From HGM04593 sp045657945 (GTDB lineage: Bacteria; Bacteroidota; Bacteroidia; Bacteroidales; Bacteroidaceae), in NCBI GenBank assembly GCA_045657945.1, contig JAZOUB010000014.1, positions 1 through 45,400 on the forward strand: a DNA stretch of 45,400 nucleotides, given 5' to 3'. The translations under genes were made by a program, and so were the position numbers. The notes below the pieces were generated by a model. The model did no database searches. It saw nothing but the letters and a program-made list of their open reading frames with translations, and was not told the DNA's origin. Position 1 is the first letter of the stretch. The number at the start of each line of letters is the position of its first letter. Shown one piece after another: positions 15,959 to 25,539 of the stretch.

Positions 15959-17094
15959 AAAATTTGAAAATATTATATATAGAGGACGATAAAGATAATA
16001 GAGAGGAACTTATAGAACTATTGTCTGATTGGGAAATTAATGATTGTAAAATTATCATTGAAGGAGAAGAATCGTTTGAAATTGCAACCCGAAGAATTTG
16101 CGAAGACGGGTTTCATATGGTCATTTTAGATCTATATAAAGGTCGAGCTGGAGATGGCGGGGAGATGCTTGGGTTAACAACATTAAGAGATGTTAAGAGC
16201 CACATTTTTGTACCTATTATTTTTTATTCAGGAAATACTGCAGCTGTGAGTAATTTTAAATCACAAGTTGTAGGTGTTGCAACTAAAGGTGATGGAGGAA
16301 TAGATGAATTAAAGAATGAAATAGGCCGTTTGACCTCACATAGTTTGCCTTTTATTAATGAAAATATACATGCATTCATTAATGGCAAAATAAAGGAATA
16401 TTTTTGGGATATAATCCAAGAAAATAATACCACATTTAAGCCAGACGATAACGATCATTCTTTAGGATACCTATTGCTAAGAAATATATGCAATTCATTG
16501 TCTAGAGATAATATTTATAAAATTCTTGGAGATGACTCTATTGCAGAAGATAAGGTACATCCTATGGAATTCTATATATATCCAAGGGAAGATGATGCTG
16601 AATATGAAAATGGTGATATTATAGAGCATAAAGAATCCAAAGAAGTTTATGTGATTCTTACTCCATCATGTGATTTTATACAGACAGGCAAGAGAAAGAG
16701 AAAGGCTCATATGGTTCTATTGGCTCATACAAGATTATTGACAGAAGAGCCAAATTATATTGAATACCTGAAATATAAGTGTAAAGTTGAAAAATCAGAA
16801 GCAGATAGAAAGAAAGAAGATACTTATAAAGGGAAAATAATACAATTGATAGAATCAAGAGGCAATGATAGGTATTTCTTTTTACCACGTACGCCATTTA
16901 TTGAAAATCGAGTTATTGATTTTCAAAATAAAATTATGGTTGTTTATGATGACCTAAACTTAAAATTTAATCGATTAGCTAAATTAGATGATCCTTATTC
17001 ACAAGCGATGTCAACAAGTTATATACGTTATTATAATAGAATTGGATTCCCAGATTTAGATGCCGCTTATGTATTGGCACGGATAGACGATTGA
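15955..17094 (+). CDS. Response regulator with large novel C-terminal domain
   Basis: 379 residues. The first 120 or so form a receiver domain with an acidic pair (EDD, about 10-12), phosphoacceptor Asp in MVILDLY (about 57), Ser in IIFYSG (about 92) and Lys in VATKGDGG (about 110), so it should be phosphorylatable. The remaining 250 residues have no DNA-binding motif that I recognise; they contain VYVILTPSCDF (about 228-238), a motif also seen in proteins of unknown function with receiver domains, and a lysine-rich helical part. It is coupled to the kinase gene by a 4-bp overlap. The output is probably protein-protein or enzymatic, not transcriptional. Confidence 0.8.
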   Translation: MKNLKILYIEDDKDNREELIELLSDWEINDCKIIIEGEESFEIATRRICEDGFHMVILDLYKGRAGDGGEMLGLTTLRDVKSHIFVPIIFYSGNTAAVSNFKSQVVGVATKGDGGIDELKNEIGRLTSHSLPFINENIHAFINGKIKEYFWDIIQENNTTFKPDDNDHSLGYLLLRNICNSLSRDNIYKILGDDSIAEDKVHPMEFYIYPREDDAEYENGDIIEHKESKEVYVILTPSCDFIQTGKRKRKAHMVLLAHTRLLTEEPNYIEYLKYKCKVEKSEADRKKEDTYKGKIIQLIESRGNDRYFFLPRTPFIENRVIDFQNKIMVVYDDLNLKFNRLAKLDDPYSQAMSTSYIRYYNRIGFPDLDAAYVLARIDD

Positions 17095-17112
17095 AATATT
17101 ATCTGAAATTAT

Positions 17113-17889
17113 ATGAAATCAATATCAAATAATATACTCGCTACTATAGTTGCATTCTATTTATCCAAGTTTAATGATCTTGCGTTACAGAAACTTGGAT
17201 TCAAGACTTATGCGAATGCATTTAATGAATGTGCTAAATTACTTAACGTAAAACCTAATTATATTAAGTTACGCAGGGATGAGTTTGATCCAGTATATAA
17301 TTGGAGAAAAGGCTGGAGAAATAGACCAATGGCCAAGATGGTATCTAATATAATTACATTGTTTGATAATGTGTCAGAATCCGATATGTATGCTATCACT
17401 ACTGATATCTTGTATCATAAGGAAATAAGGGATTTTTCTCAATTACTTCAATTCATAGAGTATTCTAGTAAACACGACAAACGAGTGTATATTCCTAGAG
17501 CGATCACCGGCAAATTGGCCGAAGAGTTTTTTGAAAAAGATTTTGAATGTAACACGGATCTCCCTAGAGGAGAGCTAAAGGATTGCAGAGACAATGGATG
17601 TGGATATGATTACGAAATAATATCAGCTGATAATCAGGTATCCTATGTTGAAGTAAAAGGAATTGCAGAAGATTGCGGAGGAGTTTTGTTTACAAATAAA
17701 GAATGGGATACTGCACAAAATGAGGGTGATCGTTACTATTTGTGCGTGGTGCGAAATATAAATGAGGGAGAACCTACCATTCAATACATTAAAAATCCTG
17801 CGCAAGTATTGTCTCCGTCTAAACATATTCAGACTATAATTCAAGTTTCATACTCTGTCACAAATAACGAGTTAGTTAAATTGATATAA
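17113..17889 (+). CDS. DUF3883 (NO VEIN C-terminal-like) protein
   Basis: 258 residues. The C-terminal half carries YEIISADNQVSYVEVKG (about 168-183) followed by FTNKEW (about 194-199) and YYLCVVRN, a DUF3883 pattern. This domain is related to the PD-(D/E)XK fold, the E-V-K giving the E-x-K catalytic pair, and the preceding Asp-rich turn could supply the Asp. The N-terminal half (1-100) is helical and unassigned. It begins 18 bp after the response regulator and ends 2 bp before the GHKL gene. A nuclease or DNA-end-recognition subunit of the system is likely; activity is inferred from motif. Confidence 0.7.
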   Translation: MKSISNNILATIVAFYLSKFNDLALQKLGFKTYANAFNECAKLLNVKPNYIKLRRDEFDPVYNWRKGWRNRPMAKMVSNIITLFDNVSESDMYAITTDILYHKEIRDFSQLLQFIEYSSKHDKRVYIPRAITGKLAEEFFEKDFECNTDLPRGELKDCRDNGCGYDYEIISADNQVSYVEVKGIAEDCGGVLFTNKEWDTAQNEGDRYYLCVVRNINEGEPTIQYIKNPAQVLSPSKHIQTIIQVSYSVTNNELVKLI

Positions 17890-17891
17890 TT

Positions 17892-19361
17892 ATGAATTAT
17901 TCTTCCTTGCAAAAAGCTTCGGCCATTCCTGGTGCCGCTGCTATGATAGAAACATTCCGAGCTATTGGTTATAGCTTGGAAACTGCTGTTGCGGACATTA
18001 TTGACAATTCCATTTCAGCAGAAGCAAAAAACATTTATATCAATCGTGTTTGGAAGGGAGGGGAATCTATCATAACCATCAGAGATGATGGCTATGGAAT
18101 GTCTAACGAGGAGATTATCCAAGCAATGCGACCTGGCGCACAAAACCCTTTGGAAGAACGTTCGCTTACAGATCTTGGACGATTCGGTTTGGGATTAAAA
18201 ACGGCTTCATTCTCTCAATGCCGTAATCTTACCGTGATGAGCAAACAAGAAGAAGGTGCTGTATCTTATTGGACGTGGAGCTTGGATTATGTTGCCCAAA
18301 GTGATAAGTGGGAGTTGATAAAGTGGGCCCCTGATGAATACATAAACGCATTAGAGGATGTTGCCAGAGGAACTATCGTTATATGGTCACATTTGGATCG
18401 TGTAATTCCTTCAGCAACGAGAGAGGTAGATGAGAATGCAAAACGAAAATTCTCAGAGGCTTTTGATAAGGTTAAAAGGCATCTATCAATGACCTTCCAT
18501 CGTTTCATGGAGAACAAAACCATCAAATTATTCTGGTGTAGTCACGAAATAGAGCCTTGGAATCCCTTCTGTCCCAATGAGAGTAAGGTGCAAATTAGGC
18601 CAACTGAATATATCGGAGAAAATGTTACCGTAAAGGGTTATATCTTGCCACATAAGAACAACTTCTCATCAGAAGTTGCATTTAAGAATGCCGAGGGAAT
18701 GTATGGATTCTCTGCACATCAAGGCTTTTATGTGTATCGAGGTGATCGTTTACTATTGGCTGGAGATTGGTTGGGCTTAATAAGAAAGGAAGAGTCTTAC
18801 AAGCTTGTCAGAATACAAATTGATTTGCCAAATAGTGTAGATTCTGACTGGCAGATTGACATCAAGAAATCGAAGGCATATCCACCTGTTGGCTGTCGTC
18901 AACAATTAGAGGCTTATGCAAAGCAGGCCTGCGGAATAGGTTTAGAGGTATACAAGCATCGCGGAAGAATCTTGAAACGCCGAGCTGGTCAAGACTTTCA
19001 GACATTATGGTCTGAAAAGAAGAAGGATGATAAATGGTATTTTGTTGTTAATCGAGAGCACTCAATGATTAAAAGTGTAAAAATGATGGCACAAGATAAC
19101 CCAGATAGAGCCATAGAAGTATTGCTTAAATTTATTGAAGAGTCAATACCAACAAAGACCATTTATGCTCGAGAAGCGAAGGATGAAGATACACAGAAGC
19201 AACCATACTCTGATATAGATATTTCTATTGTAAAGTCTATGATGAAGCAAATATATCAGAATCAACTTGCGGATGGATTAACTCCAGAACAAGCGCGTTC
19301 ATCATTGAAGCAGATGGAGCCTTTTAATGATTACGAAAACTTAATTGAAGATTTGGTATGA
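17892..19361 (+). CDS. MORC/MutL-like GHKL ATPase
   Basis: 489 residues. The ATPase motifs are AVADIIDNSISAEA (32-45, N-box), DDGYGM (65-70), and GRFGLGLKTAS (96-106). This is the prokaryotic MORC-like GHKL group that Iyer, Abhiman and Aravind linked to restriction-modification systems with Z1 ATPases. An S5-like middle domain follows, with DWQIDIKKSKA (about 320-330) providing the conserved Lys that contacts ATP. ATP-driven dimer closure on DNA is expected. The gene overlaps the Z1 gene by 4 bp, so the two products are probably made in equal amounts and act together. Confidence 0.9.
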   Translation: MNYSSLQKASAIPGAAAMIETFRAIGYSLETAVADIIDNSISAEAKNIYINRVWKGGESIITIRDDGYGMSNEEIIQAMRPGAQNPLEERSLTDLGRFGLGLKTASFSQCRNLTVMSKQEEGAVSYWTWSLDYVAQSDKWELIKWAPDEYINALEDVARGTIVIWSHLDRVIPSATREVDENAKRKFSEAFDKVKRHLSMTFHRFMENKTIKLFWCSHEIEPWNPFCPNESKVQIRPTEYIGENVTVKGYILPHKNNFSSEVAFKNAEGMYGFSAHQGFYVYRGDRLLLAGDWLGLIRKEESYKLVRIQIDLPNSVDSDWQIDIKKSKAYPPVGCRQQLEAYAKQACGIGLEVYKHRGRILKRRAGQDFQTLWSEKKKDDKWYFVVNREHSMIKSVKMMAQDNPDRAIEVLLKFIEESIPTKTIYAREAKDEDTQKQPYSDIDISIVKSMMKQIYQNQLADGLTPEQARSSLKQMEPFNDYENLIEDLV

Positions 19362-22174
19362 GTGAATTACTTGCCCAAGCCGTAGATATTTGTAGAAAAC
19401 TTATAGGTGAAAAAACCACACCCGAAATTAACGAGATCGAGGCTGCGATTACAAATATCACATATATGCCATTATTTAAGGATATCGATCAATCTATCCT
19501 TAAAGATATGTTATTATCTCTGTACACTACAAAGGTAGATACATTCCAGATTCTGGAGGGTAAGGAACGCCGTGAGCCTTGGTTAAAGGCATTTAAGGCA
19601 GCTCAAATATCCAAATGGAGCTTTTGGACGCGATATAAGAAGTATCTAGCGGAAAAGAAATCTTTTGCACCAAGTGTCATCTCTCATTTGGATGAATTAA
19701 CAGATAAGGTCTTAGACAAGTTGTTTAATCCGCAACAAGAGGATATAGTAATTAGTAAAAAAGGCTTAGTTGTCGGCCAAGTACAATCTGGAAAAACTGC
19801 GAACTATACCGGTTTGGTGTGTAAGGCTGCCGATGCTGGCTTCAATCTTATAATTGTTTTGGCAGGTATTCACAATAACCTTCGTAGCCAAACACAGACG
19901 CGTTTAGATGAAGGATTTTTGGGGTTTGACACACAAAACACAAGAGCGTTTACCCTTAATCAAACCATCAAAATGGGCGTTGGACGTATTCCCGGATTTG
20001 ATGATGCTATTGCCCATTCATATACAACGAGTCTTGATACTGGCGATTTCACAAAGCGGGCGGCCAATACTGCTGGTTTCAATTTTTATGTACCACAGCC
20101 TATTGTTTTAGTAGTAAAAAAGAATTCTTCCGTATTAAAGAATCTGCGCGATTGGCTAAAAACGCATACAGCGGCTGGGAAAATCTCCGTAAAGTCTATG
20201 TTGCTAATTGATGATGAGGCGGATAATGCGTCTGTGAATACCAACAAGGCCGATAAGCATCCAACTCGTATCAATGGCTATATACGAGATATACTTGGCT
20301 TGTTCAATCGTTCGGCTTATGTGGGATATACTGCTACGCCGTTTGCAAACATTTTTATTCCGTTAGACGATAGTGATTTATTCCCAAGAGATTTTATAAT
20401 CAATCTTCCTGCCCCAGATAATTATATCGGTCCTGAGAAGGTCTTTGGGACATCGGCCATTCCTGATGAAAATGACGACTTGCTACCTATTGTCAATACC
20501 GTAGATGATAGCGACTATTTTGTGCCACCAAAGCACCGCAAAGATGACGATATGCCAACGATTTATGATATGCCCAAATCTTTGAAAACGGCAATCAAAT
20601 GCTTTATCATTACTTGTGCAATTCGTGCAGCACGTGGTCAAGAAAAGAAACACAACTCAATGTTGATTCACATCACACGCTTCCAGGCATGGCAGAATCA
20701 TATCAAGGATATTGTTGAGCAGCAATTCAGATATTATAAGAGCGAGATAGAGGCTAATGATCCATCAATTATGGAGGAGTTCCGCAGAATCTTCGAAGAA
20801 GATAATGTGGATTACAAATCATACACAACCATTACGGAGGAGATTCTTAGCTCGAAAAGTTATTACAACATTGATTCACAAATCAAACAACATACTTGGG
20901 AGGAAGTTAAATCCTTCTTGTATCCTGCTGTTCAAAAGATTGAGGTTAAATCTATTAATGGATCTTCGGGTGATAGTTTAACTTATTATGAGAATGAGAA
21001 GAATGGCATATCGGTCATAGCTATTGGCGGCGACAAACTATCGCGAGGACTAACGCTCGAAGGGTTGTCTGTAAGTTATTTCTTGCGTGCTTCAAAAATG
21101 TATGATACATTGATGCAAATGGGCCGTTGGTTTGGATATCGCCCTGGCTATGTTGACCTATGCCGATTATTTACAAGCAATGAGTTGAACGAATGGTATC
21201 GACATATTACATTAGCCAGCGAAGAGCTGAGAGAGGAGTTTAAGTACCTTGCGGAATCGGGCGGCACACCAGAAAACTACGCTCTTAAAGTTCGTTCTCA
21301 CCCTGGACAATTGCAGATTACATCTGTTACTAAGATGCGCTATACTAAGGAGCTAAAAGTGTCTTGGGCTGGTCGCCTTATCGAAACATATCAACTATTG
21401 CGCGGAAAGGGAGATAAAAGAATTAATCTGGTGGCAACAGATGATTTCTTGTGTAAGTTAGGCAAAGGAAAGGCGATTGACAAGAACCATTTATGGGGCA
21501 ATGTGCCAGCAGAAACAATATGTGATTTCTTAATGCAATTTAAGTTGCCTAAATCATTGACGAAGGTGCCATTGGATTGCATTTGCGAATATATAACAAC
21601 CCTGAATGGCGTTGGAGAACTTACATCTTGGAGTGTAGCTTTGATGAGCAAGGGGGATGGAGCAGAGTCAACACATCAATTCTCTAATGGTATTAAAGTA
21701 GGCTGTTTCGTTCGTAATAGAGCAGAAGACATTAGCGATGTGAACACTTATTATATTCGTAAGAATCATATCGTGGGTAATCAGTGTGATGAATTTATTG
21801 ATCTTGAATCGACTATCCTTTCGTCTGCTTTGGAAGTAACTAAAGAACGTAAAAAAGATGCCGGCAAAGAGTGGGATAAGACATACCCTGCTCCAGATAT
21901 TGTGCGCCAAGAGTTTAGATCAAAGCAGAATCCACTACTGATTATATATCCCCTCAATCCAAAATGTTCAAATGTGTTGGATAAGACAGGAAATATTGTA
22001 GAGGGAACAGTGCAATATAGTGCCTCTGATGAACCATTTATCGGATTAGCTATCTCCTTTCCAGGAAGCGAAACAAATCATGCTATATCATATGTGGTAA
22101 ATCAGGTGGGAGATTTTGTTGAGACCGAGGATATGTTTGACGAAAATAATGATAATGTCTATGCAGAAGCATAA
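19358..22174 (+). CDS. Z1-domain superfamily-2-like ATPase
   Basis: 938 residues. GQVQSGKTANYTG (about 139-151) is the P-loop, LLIDDEADNAS (about 282-292) the DEAD-like Walker B, GGDKLSRGLTLEGL (about 557-570) and QMGRWFGYRPGY (about 588-599) are the C-terminal motifs, the latter holding the arginine finger. These are the hallmarks of the Z1 domain, a helicase-like ATPase found beside MORC-type GHKL proteins and DUF4420/AIPR proteins in restriction-type operons. No separate nuclease domain is evident in the chain. It is expected to translocate or remodel DNA for the DUF4420 and DUF3883 proteins encoded alongside. Confidence 0.9.
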   Translation: MSELLAQAVDICRKLIGEKTTPEINEIEAAITNITYMPLFKDIDQSILKDMLLSLYTTKVDTFQILEGKERREPWLKAFKAAQISKWSFWTRYKKYLAEKKSFAPSVISHLDELTDKVLDKLFNPQQEDIVISKKGLVVGQVQSGKTANYTGLVCKAADAGFNLIIVLAGIHNNLRSQTQTRLDEGFLGFDTQNTRAFTLNQTIKMGVGRIPGFDDAIAHSYTTSLDTGDFTKRAANTAGFNFYVPQPIVLVVKKNSSVLKNLRDWLKTHTAAGKISVKSMLLIDDEADNASVNTNKADKHPTRINGYIRDILGLFNRSAYVGYTATPFANIFIPLDDSDLFPRDFIINLPAPDNYIGPEKVFGTSAIPDENDDLLPIVNTVDDSDYFVPPKHRKDDDMPTIYDMPKSLKTAIKCFIITCAIRAARGQEKKHNSMLIHITRFQAWQNHIKDIVEQQFRYYKSEIEANDPSIMEEFRRIFEEDNVDYKSYTTITEEILSSKSYYNIDSQIKQHTWEEVKSFLYPAVQKIEVKSINGSSGDSLTYYENEKNGISVIAIGGDKLSRGLTLEGLSVSYFLRASKMYDTLMQMGRWFGYRPGYVDLCRLFTSNELNEWYRHITLASEELREEFKYLAESGGTPENYALKVRSHPGQLQITSVTKMRYTKELKVSWAGRLIETYQLLRGKGDKRINLVATDDFLCKLGKGKAIDKNHLWGNVPAETICDFLMQFKLPKSLTKVPLDCICEYITTLNGVGELTSWSVALMSKGDGAESTHQFSNGIKVGCFVRNRAEDISDVNTYYIRKNHIVGNQCDEFIDLESTILSSALEVTKERKKDAGKEWDKTYPAPDIVRQEFRSKQNPLLIIYPLNPKCSNVLDKTGNIVEGTVQYSASDEPFIGLAISFPGSETNHAISYVVNQVGDFVETEDMFDENNDNVYAEA

Positions 22175-23162
22175 TAATATATCATCATTATGGGAGATTA
22201 TGTCCCAAGAAAAAAGCGTAGGATTAGTCAAGAGATTACTCCCAAATTATTCTCCACTTAAGGTGTTTGCGACATATAAACACCCCGAAAACATATGTGG
22301 CATAGCCTTCTCTTGTGATAGCAAACTTAAACTATCTATTGATTCTTTTTACAACTTGAAAGAGTTGTCTGTACAACTATTTTTAGACACTTCGTATCAG
22401 CCCAATAGATTGCTCACAATACAACTATTCTCTGATGCGAACACCGACATCTTTGTATATCTGTGTGGAAACCTAGTGGAGACAATTGAGAGATGTGATA
22501 CGGAAGCAAAGGCAATAAAACTCGTTCTTAATAGACTTGAGAAGTGGAAAACGATGTTTTCAAAAGGTACGTCAGACGGACTGAGTATAACAGAGCAGCA
22601 GGGTTTATATGGAGAGTTAATGTATCTCCATAAGTTGGTACTAAGAGGAATCTTTTCGTATATTGACACATTGAAAATATGGGTAGGCGCAGATAAAGCG
22701 ATGCGAGATTTTCAAGGTAAAGATTGGGCTGTTGAGGCAAAAACAATATCCATTAATAACGCAGACCAAATTACGATAAACGGAGAAAGGCAGTTAGATG
22801 AAACTCTCTTAGATAAATTATATTTGTATCATTTGTCAGTTGAGGCATCCCGCATGAATGGACAAACATTGAACGAAAAAGTTGACGAATTAAGGAGTTT
22901 ATTCTCAGATGATAAAGCTGCGCTGAATCTCTTTAATGCCAAACTTATGGAGGCTGGTTATTTTGACCACCACCGAGAATTATACAGAGAGCGTTGTTAT
23001 AAGATTCGCAAAGAAAGTATTTATGTGATAGATGATTCTTTCCCTCGTATCAAGGAGTCAGAATTGCGAGATGGTGTTAGTAATACCGTGTATTCAATCA
23101 ATGTTTCTACTTGCGCAGAATATATGGTTAGTGAGAATACGCACTTTAATTCAATAGAATAA
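22161..23162 (+). CDS. PD-(D/E)XK-motif protein, DUF4420
   Basis: From the ATG at 22161 (start MQKHNNISSLWEIM) the protein has 333 residues; an ISSLWE-like start is usual for DUF4420, which supports this choice over the ATG at 22116. The gene overlaps the Z1 gene by 14 bp. The nuclease core is visible: YGELMYL with an early Glu, then KAMRDFQGKDWAVEAKT (about 178-194) with Asp and the E-x-K pair. It is very probably the DNA-cutting subunit working with the Z1 ATPase. Confidence 0.8.
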   Translation: MQKHNNISSLWEIMSQEKSVGLVKRLLPNYSPLKVFATYKHPENICGIAFSCDSKLKLSIDSFYNLKELSVQLFLDTSYQPNRLLTIQLFSDANTDIFVYLCGNLVETIERCDTEAKAIKLVLNRLEKWKTMFSKGTSDGLSITEQQGLYGELMYLHKLVLRGIFSYIDTLKIWVGADKAMRDFQGKDWAVEAKTISINNADQITINGERQLDETLLDKLYLYHLSVEASRMNGQTLNEKVDELRSLFSDDKAALNLFNAKLMEAGYFDHHRELYRERCYKIRKESIYVIDDSFPRIKESELRDGVSNTVYSINVSTCAEYMVSENTHFNSIE

Positions 23163-23169
23163 AGAGGTT

Positions 23170-25527
23170 ATGAACGAGTTAATCAAATTTTACCAATCAT
23201 TAATGCAAGAGGTAATCGCCATGCAATCTGGTGATGAGGATGGCGATACACAAGAACAAGTTTTCACTCGCATTTGCCAAGAGATGCTGGCCGAGGCGGG
23301 AGAAACTGAAGATACACATCTTGCCTATGATGAACGCGACTTTGGTCGAAAGGGACAGCACAAGATTAATGGATATGCTATCTCTGAGAACTACGAGAAT
23401 GTTGATTTGTTTATCTCGTTATATAGTAACTCATCTGAGATTAAATCTATTCCGAAAGCGGATATTGATACTGCTGTAAAAAGAATTTCTAACTTTTTTC
23501 GTAAAGCAGTATACGATGACTATGCTAATGAAGTTGCCGAGTCATCAGAGATTTTCGAGTTTGCACATACATTGGCAACATACCAAGAGCTCAAAGATAA
23601 TTTGATTCGCATCAATGCCTTTATTCTTACAAACGGAGAGTATAAGGGGGATATTCCTGCAAGCCAATCAATTAGTGGATATACTATATTCTATCGAATC
23701 ATTGATATAAACTTTTTATATAAGATTTCAGAACAATCCAGAGTTCCTATTGAATTAGATTTTAACAATCTGGATGGCAAGAGTTACGAGATTCCTTGTC
23801 TTGCTGCCAATATAGACAATCCAGATTATGAAGCATACATTGCCATTATACCCGGAGAGTGTTTATATACTCTATACCACAACTATGGAGCTAGATTGTT
23901 AGAGCAGAATGTGCGTTCTTTCTTGCAATTTACAGGCAAAATCAATAAAGGCATTCGCAAAACCATCAATGAAGAGCCTCACATGTTCCTTGCCTTCAAC
24001 AATGGTATAGCTGCTACTGCGGATTACATAGAGTTAGACGAGACAGGACGATACATTAAACATATCCGTAACCTTCAAATTGTCAATGGCGGTCAGACAA
24101 CGGCATCAATTTTTAATACAGCGAAGAAGGACAAAGCAGATATATCGCAGATTTATGTACAAGTCAAGTTGTCTGTGATCAAAGATAGCGAACAATATGC
24201 CGATATTGTATCTCGTATTTCTCAATACGCAAATACTCAAAACAAGGTTAATGATGCAGACTTTACTGCTAATAATCCTGCTTTAGTTGAGATTGAGAAG
24301 TTTTCTCGTTTTGTATTGTCGCCTGTTACACCAGAGAACAACATGCAGACAAACTGGTTCTTTGAACGCGCGAGAGGCCAATACAAGACATTGCTCTCCA
24401 AGGAGGGATTCACTAAGTCTCGACTGGCTGCATTTGACCTTAAATATCCCAAGAAGCAAGTATTCACAAAGGTTGAATTGGCAAAATATATTAATGCTTG
24501 GCAAGAGGTGTATAGTGGTAAAACAATGGTCATCGGCCCACACATTGTAGTTCGTGGTAATGAGAAGAACTACGCTCGTTTTATGAACTATAATTTGCCT
24601 GAGATAAGGCATATAGATGTTGCGTACTTTGAAGATGCTGTAGCAAAGGCTATTCTATTTAAGGCTGCGGACAAACGCTATGGAACAAAAGTCTCTGGAA
24701 ATCAAATCGGTGAATTGAAGCAAGTTGTAGTTCCATATACATTATCTCTGCTGAACCTCATTACAGATGGCAAATTAGACCTATACAAGATATGGAAAAA
24801 CCAGAATATATCAGTTGCTCTCTCAGACTTTATTTATGAGTTGATGAAGCAAGTGAATAAGTTTATCATCGATAGGTCTCCTGTGTCTCATTATATTGAG
24901 TGGGCCAAGAAAGAAGAGTGCTGGGTAATGGTGAAAGAACATAGGTGGTCTTATAATTTACAAGATATAAAAGAGGATTGTATTGACGAGAAAAATCCCC
25001 CTAAACGCAACCATAAGACAGATATTGAGGATGCAGAAAAGACTAGATTACATCAAGAAAGTATTATTAGGTCCATTCCGTTCTCGTTATGGAAAAAGAT
25101 TGAGAGTTGGGGCAGAGAGACAGGCATTCTGCACTCACATTATGCGTCATTAGCAAGCGATATTGCTTATAAGATAAAGAATGGTAGAAAGCTATTAGAT
25201 ACAGATATTTCAAGAGGATATTCCATATATGAAACCGTATGGCAGTATAATCCTGAACTATTAGAGGAAGCTGACGCTCTTGCCGCACAAGATCAAGAAT
25301 CATCTGCACAACATAGATTAGTTTCACCCATTAACGAGTCAACAGATATCACCTTGGAACTAATCCAACAGATGGTCGATTGGGACAAACGGCGCAGGGT
25401 TCTTGATGATTGGAAGTGGAAGGTGATGAAGGATGTTGTGGACGGCAAGAAGGAGTTTACGGATAGAATGAAATATGCATTCTATCTTAATCTGCAAGCA
25501 TTAAAGAAGAAAGGGTTTCCTAACTAA
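23170..25527 (+). CDS. AIPR (abortive-infection phage-resistance) family protein
   Basis: 785 residues, starting 7 bp after the DUF4420 gene. The AIPR signature is present as FLAFNNGIAATAD (about 274-286) and LQIVNGGQTTASIFN (about 303-317). AIPR proteins were first met in lactococcal phage-resistance plasmids and recur with Z1, DUF4420 and GHKL genes. The molecular activity is not established; the N-terminal portion of about 250 residues has been compared to nuclease folds. The C-terminal 250 residues are helical and charged. It probably supplies target recognition or a nuclease activity to the complex. Confidence 0.85.
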   Translation: MNELIKFYQSLMQEVIAMQSGDEDGDTQEQVFTRICQEMLAEAGETEDTHLAYDERDFGRKGQHKINGYAISENYENVDLFISLYSNSSEIKSIPKADIDTAVKRISNFFRKAVYDDYANEVAESSEIFEFAHTLATYQELKDNLIRINAFILTNGEYKGDIPASQSISGYTIFYRIIDINFLYKISEQSRVPIELDFNNLDGKSYEIPCLAANIDNPDYEAYIAIIPGECLYTLYHNYGARLLEQNVRSFLQFTGKINKGIRKTINEEPHMFLAFNNGIAATADYIELDETGRYIKHIRNLQIVNGGQTTASIFNTAKKDKADISQIYVQVKLSVIKDSEQYADIVSRISQYANTQNKVNDADFTANNPALVEIEKFSRFVLSPVTPENNMQTNWFFERARGQYKTLLSKEGFTKSRLAAFDLKYPKKQVFTKVELAKYINAWQEVYSGKTMVIGPHIVVRGNEKNYARFMNYNLPEIRHIDVAYFEDAVAKAILFKAADKRYGTKVSGNQIGELKQVVVPYTLSLLNLITDGKLDLYKIWKNQNISVALSDFIYELMKQVNKFIIDRSPVSHYIEWAKKEECWVMVKEHRWSYNLQDIKEDCIDEKNPPKRNHKTDIEDAEKTRLHQESIIRSIPFSLWKKIESWGRETGILHSHYASLASDIAYKIKNGRKLLDTDISRGYSIYETVWQYNPELLEEADALAAQDQESSAQHRLVSPINESTDITLELIQQMVDWDKRRRVLDDWKWKVMKDVVDGKKEFTDRMKYAFYLNLQALKKKGFPN

Positions 25528-25539
25528 ACTATTGTCGAG

